A stretch of DNA of 64,000 nt from Apoderus coryli. Its lineage: Eukaryota; Arthropoda; Insecta; Coleoptera; Attelabidae. Made by a program: the position numbers and the translations under genes. The notes under the pieces were generated by a model, which made no database searches, was not told where the DNA came from, and saw nothing but the letters and a program-made list of their open reading frames with translations. Positions 11,348-23,000 of the stretch are shown in pieces (the stretch's first letter is position 1; every line of letters begins with the position of its first letter). The stretch spans positions 17,443,651 to 17,507,650 of the forward strand of contig OU452203.1 in the NCBI GenBank assembly GCA_911728435.2. The letters run 5' to 3'.

Positions 11348-14012
11348 ATGAATAATGATATTGAAGAAATCAAAGGTAATAAAGCTGTGAATTATTTTAA
11401 TAAAGTATCTTCATCTCATTCTTTATTATAACTTAATTTTATAATTATTAAGAATTAAATTTTTCGTAATAAAAACATTATTTCTTTTTTTAAATTTTTC
11501 GTTTTCTTTCAACTAGTGAAGCAGTACTAATGATGACTTTGATGTTTGAAACGAGTCTCAATGCTAAAGCATTATAAATGGAATATATTAACTTTCTGCA
11601 CTAATCATGTAAATCACAGTATTTGCAGAACCTTGGCTAAGAATTCGATATATCCAAGTAGCATTGCTATATCTTCAAATCACAACAGCTTTTGCAATTA
11701 GAGCGATACTTCCAGTGGCCATGGTTGCAATGACTACAGAGTCATCTAAGAATCCTAATATTCCAATAAGTATTTAAGATTTATGGTACCTTTATTACAA
11801 ATCAAGCACTTCTAAATTCGTCTAACTCTGTTTGGTTATACCAAGACCGCTCGTAGGTCACTCCGACCTATGTTTTTGTATATTCTTTGTTAGACAGCAA
11901 CATAATATATCACACCAGTTCTTAAAATTTAATTAAAAAATAACAACAGCTCACCCATTACCCATTACCCCAAGAAGTATCCAGAAAGTCTAAGTTATCT
12001 CCGTCAAGCTTTATAAGCTGTAAAGTTCTGGTAATGTTAATTATTTTTTTCTAATAAAAATAAAGATATCCTCAAGACTCTTCTTTGCCAAAAATTCTGT
12101 CACTGTTACACAACAATAGCTCATAGAGCAATGAGATCGGGAACCACTGATTCACACAAACCTAAGCAAAATTTAAATCTTCTTCCAACATATAATGATG
12201 TGTCGAAGCAAAAAGTTGAAGATCTGCCTCAGGCATCATCGAATCGAATGTCATCTACGTACAACAGGATAAGAATAGAACTCCATGTTGTGTACACCAA
12301 CAAGTTGATTTGTATTAGTGTGGTATTAGTTAGGAGTATATTACATCTCTTGCGTTGGTGTTAAGTTATAGTAGGTAAACAAATTTTTGCAGGACAATTT
12401 TGTGAGCTTACAAAAGACTATCCCCACGTATTCACCTCTCCCAAGCCCTTGAATTATGTTTATCATATTATAATAGGTGAGTTTAAATAAGTCATGTTTA
12501 TTCAGAGATCTTATATGAAAGTCAATAGCATCTTTAAGGTTTTTAGTTGGTCAAACACAAGTATCATCCTATCGTCATTTTTCTGGACTTATGCTATACT
12601 TCAATTCTTTTCTGGTTATTTTGGACAATTACATGGTCCCAAATGGTATTTGACATTGGGTACTCTAATTAACTCCATTGCTTGCTTCATAACACCACTT
12701 TTAGCAAATACTGCGTTAGAAGAATATGGAGTAATTACAACCAGAGTCATTCAAGTTATTTCCCAAGGATTAATGTTACCCTTACCCATACAATGCTGGG
12801 TAAATGGGCACCAGAGAATGAGAGATCTTGGATGACATCTACTATATATTCCGGTAAAAAAACTTTTTTATTATAAAGTACAAGAAATATTTAAAACGTC
12901 TGATAATATTCCAGGTTCTTGCTTAGGCTCTGTAGTAGCCACATCGTTGACTGGTGTTATTTCGGGTTCAGGATATGGTTGGCCCTTGAGATTCTATGCT
13001 TTTGGAGCTTTCGGTGTAATAGTTGTTAATTTATTTGGTGTGTTTGGATACAACAGTCCCGCAGAACATCCGTATATTTCTACAATGGAACGAAAATATA
13101 CCCAACGATCATTGGAACAAAAAAATGATGCTGTAATGGTGGTGAGCCTAAATTTTGATTTATCAACATACACAAAACATAGTTTCAAGTAAGATATGTT
13201 GTAATTTTCTAGTTAAGGAAAACCCCATGGAGGGATATCGTGGTATCTCTACCAATCTGGGCTATAATTCTAGCCTCAATTGGAGAATCGTAGGGTAGTA
13301 CATTACTATCGACAGTAACACCAGCATATTTGAGTAAAACTATTGGTTTGGATATTGTATCAGTAAGTTTTTCTAACTCAATCCATATATGGAGGAGTGA
13401 ATGAGATCTCTGAATAAAACACGTCTACTCCACAAAATAATTTATCCAATCAAAGATTATATTCAACATTTCTCACAATATATTCCCATTTTCCTCCCAT
13501 AAACTACAGAATGACGCTTTGCCCTCAAGTTTTCTCACATAAACAACTATCTTCATGCGGTCAGCTCGACATGTCTTAAATTCTTTTGTAACTACGTTGT
13601 AAGTTAAACATCTCAATTTATAAGAAGTCCTCCACGAACTTACATTTAAATTTCAATAATTTTAAAAATGAAAAAGAAGAAAAATAAATCTAAAACCATG
13701 ATCAAAATTATCATTTGATTATTAATGTTGCTAGTAATTTAATTTTAACTTTTCTTTTTCCACCAATACGGTAAGAATTTTTTATATACTGAAGTGAAAA
13801 ATAATTTTGTAGCATAGCGGACAAATATTTATCATTTACATTTACGGATACAAATTCATTTTATAATGTTTATGTAAGAATTTACGTTGTATCATCTGAT
13901 ATGTCTTGCTCATTTACAGATGTGTATATGTGTTCAATCTCTCGCGGAGAAGCTATACTGGGACAATTCACATCTATAATAATTATTACCACAACATTAG
14001 GGTGAAATAAAT
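11348..14012 (+). pseudogene. SLC17-type MFS transporter, copy B (pseudogene)
   Basis: Exon equivalents are 11348-11375 (ATG), 11629-11774, 12539-12853, 12915-13141, 13213-13362, and a last-exon remnant at about 13930-14012. They follow copies A and C in order and phase. Defects: the exon 2 donor reads ATAAGT where copy C has GTAAGA. In exon 3 one base is missing near 12780-12795, so the frame changes between GPKW (MFS loop 2-3) and KWAPENERSWMTSTIYSG. In exon 5 the Trp codon of copy A (GESWGG) is TAG at 13291-13293. The exons for the next two helix groups are absent, and the last exon keeps only EKLYWDNSH-like sequence. The start codon context and the 5' flank resemble those of copy C. Helix 1 is retained (RAILPVAMVAMTTE). 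It cannot encode the full transporter. Confidence 0.85.
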
Positions 14013-14371
14013 AAACTATACATATAATAAAAATATACAACAAAATTAATGTATATTATATTTGCAAATGTCTTACATCTTGTCCTCAAACCTATTCCTG
14101 AGTTTTCCCGCTCGTGTTCTGGCGGTCGCTAATATTTGTTCTTAACTAGAATAAACATAAATAAAAAAAATACTTCTCTAATACTATTTATTGCGGATTA
14201 ACATTTTATATAATGTGCAAATATAATTATTAATTAAAGATTATCTTTTAACCATTAAGCAACTGAATCTGTGTTTATTGAGGAATGAAAAATGAGATTC
14301 ATTTTAAATCTGTGCTACATTCTAGGTGAAAACATAATTAAAGAAATTTAGATTTTTTTGACGGCAGCAAA

Positions 14372-17300
14372 ATGTGTGCAAATGTTAATAAATTCAAAGC
14401 AGGTAATGTAGCTCAGAATTATTTAAATATATTATAAAGTTCCAACTTTGATTTATTTATTTTAAAGCCATTGACACACCAAATAAAAGGAAGTTAAACT
14501 TTTTTCTCACAACATCTATTTAATTCAATTATAAATGATTTATACAAGAAAATAATAAGATAAGAAGGGTAAAGGACTTCGGTCAATGGCGTTTTGGGGT
14601 TTTGTACCATTAAAGTACGTTTTATGATTATTATTCTATATTCGGTTAGGAAATCGACTGGAGCGGCCTATCTCTGTGAAAAAGTTGAAGAAAAAAGCTC
14701 TGCCGAATCTCCATACGTTGATTGTTTTTTCTTAACAATGATTCATCTGTAATGATGGAATTAGCAACTTCAGGAACCACTAAACCATAATCCACCTCCG
14801 CAAGAGAAACTTTTAGTACTTAAATCAAACTGTCATGCATGAGATTCATATAGAACTTCTTCCATCCACAAACTTTTGTTTTCTTAAAGAAAAGTTTCAC
14901 CAAGCAATTTCTCTTCAAGTTTTTAATCAATTCCATCTGGTTCAACGCCTTGATATTTGAGAAATTTTATAATCATGTGTGCATGGCATGACGTTGAGGC
15001 TTTCGAAGAAATGCTAGAAAACAAGAGAACAGGGCGGTCACATGCCTCATTAATCACAGTTGAATTTTAAGGAATGATTTTTTATAGAGGTGAATCCAAA
15101 CTGTAATGTTAAAGTCCGATATATTCAAGTTCTTCTATGTGCATTATTGGAAGGTGTTGTTATTGGATCAAGAATATTGCTGTCTATAGCTATTGTAGCA
15201 ATGACCACGCCAAATTCTTCAACAAATCCAAATGTTCCGGTAAGATTTGCTGACTATTACTAAATTAGCAACACATTTATTAATTTGTAAATAGAACTGT
15301 TCTTAAGGGAGCTAAGTTATAAGCATTATTTCTGAACTCAGGTGTATAACTGGAATGTAAACAGTGTTATCCTGTCCTCATTCTATTGGAGTCATGCGTT
15401 TGTTCAGCTATTGGCTGGTTGGATGGTTCAGAAAAAGGGTCCCAAATGGTTCCTTTTAGGTTCAGTTACACTAGATTCATTAATAAATTGCGTAATACCG
15501 ATTGTGGCAGATACTTATGGTTCAGATGGATTAATGGCTTGTAGAATAGTACAGGGAATGGCTCAAGGTATTGCAGAACCGACCTTTATCAATTTAATGG
15601 GACGCTGGTTACCAGCAGAAGAAAGAACATGGTTGGCTTCAATGATATGGTCAGGTAATATCAGTTAAAAGTTAAACTTAACAAAAATGTAAAATTTGGA
15701 TCAATTCTAGGGGGATATTTGGGTGCAATAGCTGCGAAACTGTTAACAGGTTTCATAGCAGCTTCATGGTTGGGTTGGCCGGCGATGTTTTATGCATTTG
15801 GTGTCACTGGGGTTGTATTTTCTGGATTTGGTACCTGGTTATTATCTAACAGACCTTCTGTGCATCCCTATATAAGTAAAGAGGAAAAAGAGTATATTGA
15901 GAAATCATTAGGACAGAGTGATAGCGACAAGGTATTGTAATATTTAAACGCAAAAATGTGACATCGTTTTGAACATTTATAATCGTATACCTCTTTAGAA
16001 TTTATCACCTTCGACACCCATCAACATTTTTTATTATGTTTATTTTAGGCGGTGTCAATACCTTGGGGTGATATATTTACGTCGATGCCTTACTATGCCA
16101 TAATTGTCGCTTTTGTTGGAGCTTCCTGGGGTGTTACATTACTACAAACAGAACTTCCAACATATTTTTCCACAGTTGTTGGATTATCGATAACAAAGGT
16201 ACAATATTTAAAATCACAACTTCAGCTGGAACTATTAAAATTTGTTTATTTTATATAAAAGTGAGAATACCATATTAACCAACCTAGATACGGTATAAAA
16301 AAATTAAAATTTTATAATAAAAAATGCTAAACTGCATTCCGAAGGGCATGATGGATTTGATAGAATGAAACGTGAATGCTATTTATTTTTTGTAATTCCA
16401 GAATAGTGTGTTTTCTACCGTGCCATACCTAGTCGCCGCTATATGTAAAGCTCTATTAGGACCTATTATTGATTACATTATAAATAAAAATTACCTGTCC
16501 AGGACGAACACAAGGAGAATTTTTCATGCAGCTGGTAAGTTGAAATAAAAGCACAATAGAAACAGTAAATGCATGTCGAATCGATTTAAATTGCTCTACA
16601 ATATACACACGATTCGTACCAGGTTAATCCGAAATGGTCAGTGTTGTAAGTGTTTGAAGACTTGTAAAGACATAATATTAAATACAATTTCTTTAAACTT
16701 CAAATGACAATAACTTTGTACATTAAGGAAACTGTGACATGTTAGAGCCTCTAAACTCTAAACTAATTTTGTTTGTAAAGTTCAGTTATAAATTTCTAAT
16801 ATTCTTTCAGGTTCTTTTCTCTGCTGCATTAGTCTAGCAGTTTTAACTTATCTGCCCAACAGTGAAGGTAACGCATTATCAGTTTTTATTATTTGCTACA
16901 TTGGTAAAACTGCTCTACAACATGAAGTAAATGGTATTGATATTTCTCCGAGATTCACAGGAGTGTTTCTGAGTTATGGTTACTTTATTGGGCAGTTAGT
17001 TTCCATGTTTGCCCCGTTGTGTGTTCAGTTCATTGTTTACGACCAGGTAACTTGTTCTTTGATTTAATCTCATGTCAAATTTGAATACGAAGTGTGCTTG
17101 AAATATAGAATTTCATTTTAATCGAAAAATGTTGATTGACGGTGTAGCTTTTACTTCAACTGAATCCTGTATCTAAAGCAATATTTAATTTTCCCATTTT
17201 AGCAAAAAGTAGGTATACTTATTGTAAATAAATAAAGCAGCACATTACGCCTCGCAACATTCATAAAATATGCTAATAATAATAAAACCTTTCTTCTCTT

Positions 17301-17537
17301 CAGGCTTGTTTTTACGATTCGTACTTCACATTTTGTTGCTTTTTTAACATGTTTTTTTTACTGTTATTATTCCAGGGTAACATAGAACTATGGAGGACAA
17401 TATTCCTATTCACATCTGTTCTGTATGCGTTGACGGGTGTCTTTTTTGTGAGTTTCATGTCAGCGGAAAGATTATGGTGGGACGAGGTAGTAACAACTGT
17501 CGCGGATAATGTCGAATATGAGAAAGAAATTATTTGA
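14372..17537 (+). CDS. SLC17-type MFS transporter, copy C (complete)
   Basis: Eight exons join in phase to 465 residues: 14372-14402, 15088-15239, 15342-15654, 15711-15931, 16049-16198, 16402-16534, 16811-17046, 17376-17537. The protein belongs to solute carrier 17 (sialin / phosphate cotransporter-like), a 12-helix proton- or sodium-coupled anion carrier of plasma or endolysosomal membranes. Helix 1 has the conserved Arg in GSRILLSIAIVAMTT, followed by a predicted N-glycosylation site NSST. The MFS loop between helices 2 and 3 reads GWMVQKKGPKW, and helix 4 has CRIVQGMAQG. The family block GRWLPAEERTWLASMIWSG follows. The second half has LLQTELPTYF and DISPRFTGVF. It ends in SAERLWWDE and an acidic tail. 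Length is typical of insect members. AATAAA lies 27 bp after the stop. It is the only intact complete member of the cluster here. The transported anion is unknown. Confidence 0.93.
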
Positions 17538-17563
17538 AACACAATATTGATGTTAAATATAAC

Positions 17564-17569
17564 AATAAA
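17564..17569 (+). promoter_or_regulatory. Polyadenylation signal of copy C
   Basis: AATAAA, 27 bp downstream of the TGA stop, followed by a T-rich stretch. Confidence 0.6.
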
Positions 17570-17616
17570 TTATATTTTTTCTTATTAATTTAAACCATTT
17601 GAATGAGTCTAGTTTT

Positions 17617-17657
17617 TTCTAGAATAGAGCATGTTTGTTCTAGAATAGAGCATGTTT
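17617..17657. repeat. 21-bp direct duplication
   Basis: TTCTAGAATAGAGCATGTTT occurs twice in tandem with a period of 21 bp, just after copy C. Confidence 0.8.
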
Positions 17658-17938
17658 ACGACAAAATTTTAAATCGAAATTTGAGTTGCATAACTTATTT
17701 CTTACCATGATTTAATTAACTTTGTTCTGAATTCACTTACAACGAGTGGGTAGTCGTGAAGGAAAGTTGTTTGTTGTTTTAGTTTCATATTCAAAGTTGA
17801 GTGGAAAACATTACGCAAAACAGTCTGATATGATAAAATATTGCTGTTTTGACTTTTTTATACCCTGAATAAGTTTCCATTTTGCACGTTGAGTCATATT
17901 TTGATTGTTGGCAGTAAACGTCAGTACGTTAACTCCTC

Positions 17939-18015
17939 TAACCTCAATAACTCAATAATAATAATAACAACACTGACCTGTTCGTGTTGTTATTATTATT
18001 GAGATATTGAGGTTA
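17939..18015. repeat. Inverted repeat with ATA/AAT-rich arms
   Basis: Left arm 17939-17973 starts TAACCTCAATAACTC and ends AATAACAACAC. The right arm 17984-18015 is its near-perfect complement apart from one missing AAT unit and two substitutions. The 10-base loop is TGACCTGTTC. It would extrude as a stable hairpin. Confidence 0.8.
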
Positions 18016-18174
18016 TAGTATACCTATATATGCTATATTGTTATAATCGTGAGTAACTAATCGGTCATAATTTACAAGATACCGCTAAAGGAATTAATTA
18101 TTATATTAATCAGTAATGCTCTAAAATAGAAAATCAAAACAGTGCATAGTATTAAAGAATATTTTCAACTAGCT

Positions 18175-18332
18175 GGAGCTATATCAATGATATGATACTG
18201 TGTTCTCCATTATCTTATCAAAAGTTGGTATGATAGAGATGGGCCTGTAATTGTTGACGTCCTCCATGTCACCCTTTTTAAAGACCGGCACAAGCCTGGA
18301 GATCTCCAAGCAATCCAGAAGTACATTGTACG
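18175..18332 (-). mobile_element. LINE fragment, start of reverse transcriptase
   Basis: Minus-strand translation contains LVPVFKKGDMEDVNNYRPI then SIIPTF, the well-known N-terminal RT block of Jockey-type LINEs. Only about 160 bp survive. Its end abuts the mariner-like relic at 18335. Confidence 0.75.
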
Positions 18333-18334
18333 CA

Positions 18335-19340
18335 ATGCATTACAATACAATACCGTCAGAAAATGTATTCGACTGTTTGAGAAAACCGGTTCGAGTATAA
18401 AAAATTTACAATAAAGATCGCCCGCGCTATGTTGAAACCCAATAAACGATTAAAGAAGTAAGAGTTTCAGTGCGTCAAAATCCATCTCAATCAGTTCACA
18501 AACGCAGTTAAAGAACTTAACATGAAAAAATGCATGCACAGGATTCTGGAGCAAGACTTACATCTTATAGCCTACCAAATGCAGCTCGTTCAAGAACTGA
18601 AAGTTACAGACTATCCGCTCCGATTGAATTTTGCAAATGAAATGCTTCAACGCTCTCCAACCTTATGTTTAGTGACGAAGCAAACTTTCACTTAAACGGG
18701 CAAGTATACAAACAGAACTGCCGCTACTGGGCCAACGAAAATCCGAGAGAGCAACATGAACGACCACTACATAATCCAAAAGTTATTGCGTGGGCTGCCA
18801 TGTCTCGTGAAGACATCTTTAGGCTTTATTTTTTTGAAGACCGGCGAGGGCGAGCACTTTCAGCAAACAGTGAACGATATTGCGATATGTTAAGATATTT
18901 TTGGTTCCACAACTGCAGGTTTTAATGTGGAAACATGGTTTCAACAAGATGGGGCCACTTGTCACACCTGCAACCTTGCGGTTGTCAATCAACTGTTCCC
19001 AGAAAAAGTGATACTCGCCGAGGCATCATGAACTGCCCTCCTTGATTATTTCTTATGGGAATACCTGAGACAGAAAGTATATGCAAACAAACCACGAACT
19101 CTACTTTAATTGAAGCACAACCTCCGCACCGAAATGGCTGTCAGAGATGTGTAGACGCGTGGCGGATATTTTCCGTCTTCGGTTAGAGGAGTGCCAGCAA
19201 CGCGTGGTCAACATTTCGATAACATAATCTTTGCCACTTAATTTTCCAAAACTTTCTCCACAAATTGTCACAAAAATTAAAAAATTCTAACTTTTACTTT
19301 TTAATTTATAATTGCCCCCACCTTTTTTGAACACCTTGTA
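18335..19340 (+). mobile_element. Tc1/mariner-superfamily transposon relic
   Basis: Discontinuous frames encode a DDE transposase. A helix-turn-helix region has KCIRLFEKTGS. The first catalytic Asp is in LMFSDEANFHLNG (about 18662), the second in FQQDGATCHT (about 18946), and a third block reads LLDYFLWEYL (about 19041). Several stops and frameshifts break the gene. The 3' end reads CCACCTTTTTTGAACACCTT and closes GTA at 19340, so reading inward it starts TACAAGGTGTTC. No matching 5' terminus is visible because the left side abuts a LINE fragment. The longest open piece is 18665-18925. It cannot transpose itself. Confidence 0.8.
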
Positions 19341-20010
19341 TAATAAACTGCAGGCTTTTAAAAATTCAAATAAAGCATATTTAAAATTCCTAGAATATGG
19401 TTTCTATTTCCAAAAATCTTGAGCAAATAACATGAAAATATAATTATTTAATCCGATCGTTTAAAATACTTGGTAATTAAGTTTACTGAGTATTATAAAT
19501 ATTTCAAACTGAAGAGCAACTCCTTAAAATAATATCCAATTTATCATCCACTAAAGCGGGCGCTGACGCTCAGCACTTAGAGTGTAACTTCAATTTTCCA
19601 TTTTCACAATGAATGGCTTTTACATTCGACCAAAACTTTCTCTCTTTCCCTATGTATTTTAAAACAAATTCAATTAAAGTTTAGGGGAAAAAAAAAGGAA
19701 TGACAGAGAAATAATGTATTTGTACAATCCAAGGTGTTTTCATCGGACTTTCTAGATAATACAAAATACACCCAGTTTAGACTACAACTCAAACAATTGC
19801 ATAGTTAATGTAAGGTAAATATCATCCCTTAACTTAAGGGAGTTAGGGCGGTAAGTAAACTGAATTACTTTTGTCAGGGGTGGAGTCAAGTTTAATTCTC
19901 TACATACTCAAATTGTGTTAGGAACCTTACAAAAAAAATTATCTTGATCAGTGAATCAGTTTGTTTTCCGTCTAAAATTAACAGTAAATCTATTGTAACT
20001 TTTTTTTTTA
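19341..20010. other. Intergenic, no feature recognised
   Basis: AT-rich sequence with the short palindrome CCCTTAACTTAAGGG near 19827. No coding or repeat family was identified. Confidence 0.4.
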
Positions 20011-20014
20011 TTAC

Positions 20015-23000
20015 CTGAATGTTATATTCGCGTTAAGCACAGCTTCAGTTTGCAATTGAAACGTCCAATTCAATGAAAACGCTGCTTGATCTGCAGACAA
20101 TTTACTACGAAAAACATTTGGACCACATTCATATTCCTGCTGATGGTGGATGGAGGAAAATTCTCCAACATGGGTCTGTCCAATAGTGGCTGATAACAGG
20201 AAGTCCAGTGGTAAAATATTGCTATCGTATATTTTGCTGATTGTAACTGGAACAAAAGTAAAACACAGTTTTTTCAATAACGATTAATGATTATGTTATT
20301 TAGATTAAAGCATGAAAAGAATATGGAAAAGCTCTGATATATTCATTATTGTAATTTTTAAAGTAAATCGGAATTGGAAAAATAAAACTCTACAATGGCG
20401 CGTCGTTATAAACGACTAGTTCCGATACTAGTATGCAAATATTAAAAAATTGGCAGTAGGCCAAAGAAAGAAGATAAAGGAAGGACTAAATTTACAAATC
20501 AAATTGTCATAAATCTGAAGAATTATTCTTCTTTTTATTGTAGAAATGTTATTTTACCTAATTATATGACCTTATGAATATTGTTGCTAGAATCGAACTC
20601 GGCACGTGTATACAAAAACCTAGACCAGGTAGGCTTCATTAACCCATGACTGACTATATTTTATCCAGTGCGACAGGCAATATTTCGCCTGTGAGTTGTG
20701 TGAAATTCAGACAGACACGCTATTATATACACCATTTTGCATGTTATACGGCCATTGCCAAAAATTTTGTATGCAATTATTTCAGGTTTACATGCTACCT
20801 ATATGTGAAATTTTTTAGATCTGGCATGGTAAATAACGTTTACAAAGTGTTTTCGTGTTTTTCGATATTACAGTTTCTCATGAGCTAAATATTGAGCAAC
20901 AGCTTTGATTGAACACTTGTATTTTTACGTTAATCCTTTTCGGAAAAGAAAGTGCCTTAGACTCCAATAGTGGATAGATGTATTGCCAATTTACTTTTCC
21001 AGGAAAATTGCTTTGAGTTTATGAATTAAATATTGAGCAACAGCGTTGATTAAACACTTGTATTTTTACGTTAATCTTTTTCGGAAAAGAAAGTGCCTTA
21101 GTCTCCAATAGTGGATAGATGTATTGCCTATTTACTTTTCCAAGAAAATTGCTTTGAGTTTATGAATTAAATATTGAGCAACAGCGTTGATTAAACACTT
21201 GTATTTTTACGTTAATCTTTTTCGGAAAAGAAAGTGCCTTAGTCTCCAATAGCGGATAGATGTATTGCCAATTTACTTTTCCAGGAAAATTGCATTGAGT
21301 TTGTTAATTAAATATTGAGCAACAGCGTTGATTGAACACTTGTATTTTTACCTTAATCTTTTTCGGAAAATAAAGTGCCTTAGTCTCCAATAGTGGATAG
21401 ATGTATTGCCAATTTACTTTTCCAAGAAAATTGCTTTGACTTTATGAATTAAATATTGAGCAACGGCGTTGATTGTACACTTGTATTTTTACGTTAATCT
21501 TTTTCGGAAAAGAATGTGCCTTAGTCTCCAATAGTGGATAGATGTATTGCCAATTTACTTTTCCAGGAAAATTGCTTTGAGTTTATGAATTTATGTTAGG
21601 TGGCTTTATAGTAATAAATTAAAAATTAATCCTGATAAAACTAAATACATGATTTTTAGGCCAAAAAATAAATTTGTCAGTTCTATGAAATTGCAAATTA
21701 ATAATATAGTATTGGAAAAAGTGTCATGTGTGAAGTATTTGGGGTTATTTATAGATGAATTACTGAATTGGAAAAAACATATAGAAAATATAACTTTAAA
21801 ACTAACGTCAATTATACCATACATCTTCAAATGCCGAAATTATCTTTCTAATAAAACTAAATTAACTGTCTATAATAGTTTTTTCTTATCCCATATAAGG
21901 TATTTGATACCTATTTGGGGAAATTGTTGCCCTACAACACTCAACGAAATACAAACAAAACAAAATATTGAAAATTTTATTTAATTATGATTTTCTATAT
22001 AATACAGAATTGCTATATAGGGAACTTCGGGTGTATAAAATACAGAATATCTTAAAATTTGAACAAAGTAAACTAATTTATAAAATATTAAACAATCTAC
22101 AAAAATGTAATTTGGACATCGCACATGTTGGGGAAATACATAATTATAGTACAAGGTTGGAGGGTCATGTATATATTTCAAATGCTAGAATAAATATAGG
22201 TCTAAATTGTCCTCTCAACTCGGCATCTAGGACGTACAATGGTCTACCAAATGAGATTAAGAAGTCAAATAATTTAAAGGTATTTAAGAAATTACTGAGT
22301 GGGTTTCTGGCAGATGATTGATTACACTGTTTTGTTATAATATAGTTTACTTATGACATCCGAGAATGGGGTGAATTTAGTTCTAAGTGTTGGACTATAA
22401 TTCAGTAATTTGTAGTACAAATCACTGTGATTGTTGGTTTTTTATTTTTAGTATTATTTTTAATTTTGTTTTCCTTGATACCAGTGTTTCACACTGTTTT
22501 AGGTTTAGTTATATATACTTTGTAAATTGTATACTTGTTGATAATAAACTTTTCAAAAAAAAAAAAAAAATATTGAGCAACAGCGTTGATTGAACACTTG
22601 TATTTTTACGTTAATCTTTTTCGGAAAAGAAAGTGCCTTAGTCTCCAATAGTGGATAGATGTATTGCCAATTTACTTTTCCAGGAAAATTGCTTTGACTT
22701 TATGAACAGTAATTTAGTTTTATAAAGGGTAGAGTGGGGCAGGTTCGGACAGTTTTGGTTATCATTGATATTGTAGCCCTTGTATGAAGTCCATTTCAAG
22801 AAAACACGATCTAATATTATGATTTTATATACCAGGTAGAATATCGACCAAAAATACGACGAAAATCACTTATGTCAAAATTTCGGAAAATGTCTGCTTA
22901 TGAAATTAGGACCATTTTGAATATTGAAATCAGGCAAATCTTTCACTTGAAATTATGAATTTAAATCTAGTCATGCTTGATAAAGACAGAATAGTAAATT

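Noticed and set aside
12131..12364. 77-codon frame between exons 2 and 3 of copy B
   Set aside because: Not conserved in copies A or C, which have no exon here; treated as intron sequence.
15342..15668. Reading the third exon of copy C as a separate small gene
   Set aside because: It starts with GTG right after an acceptor and joins in phase with neighbours; it is an internal exon.
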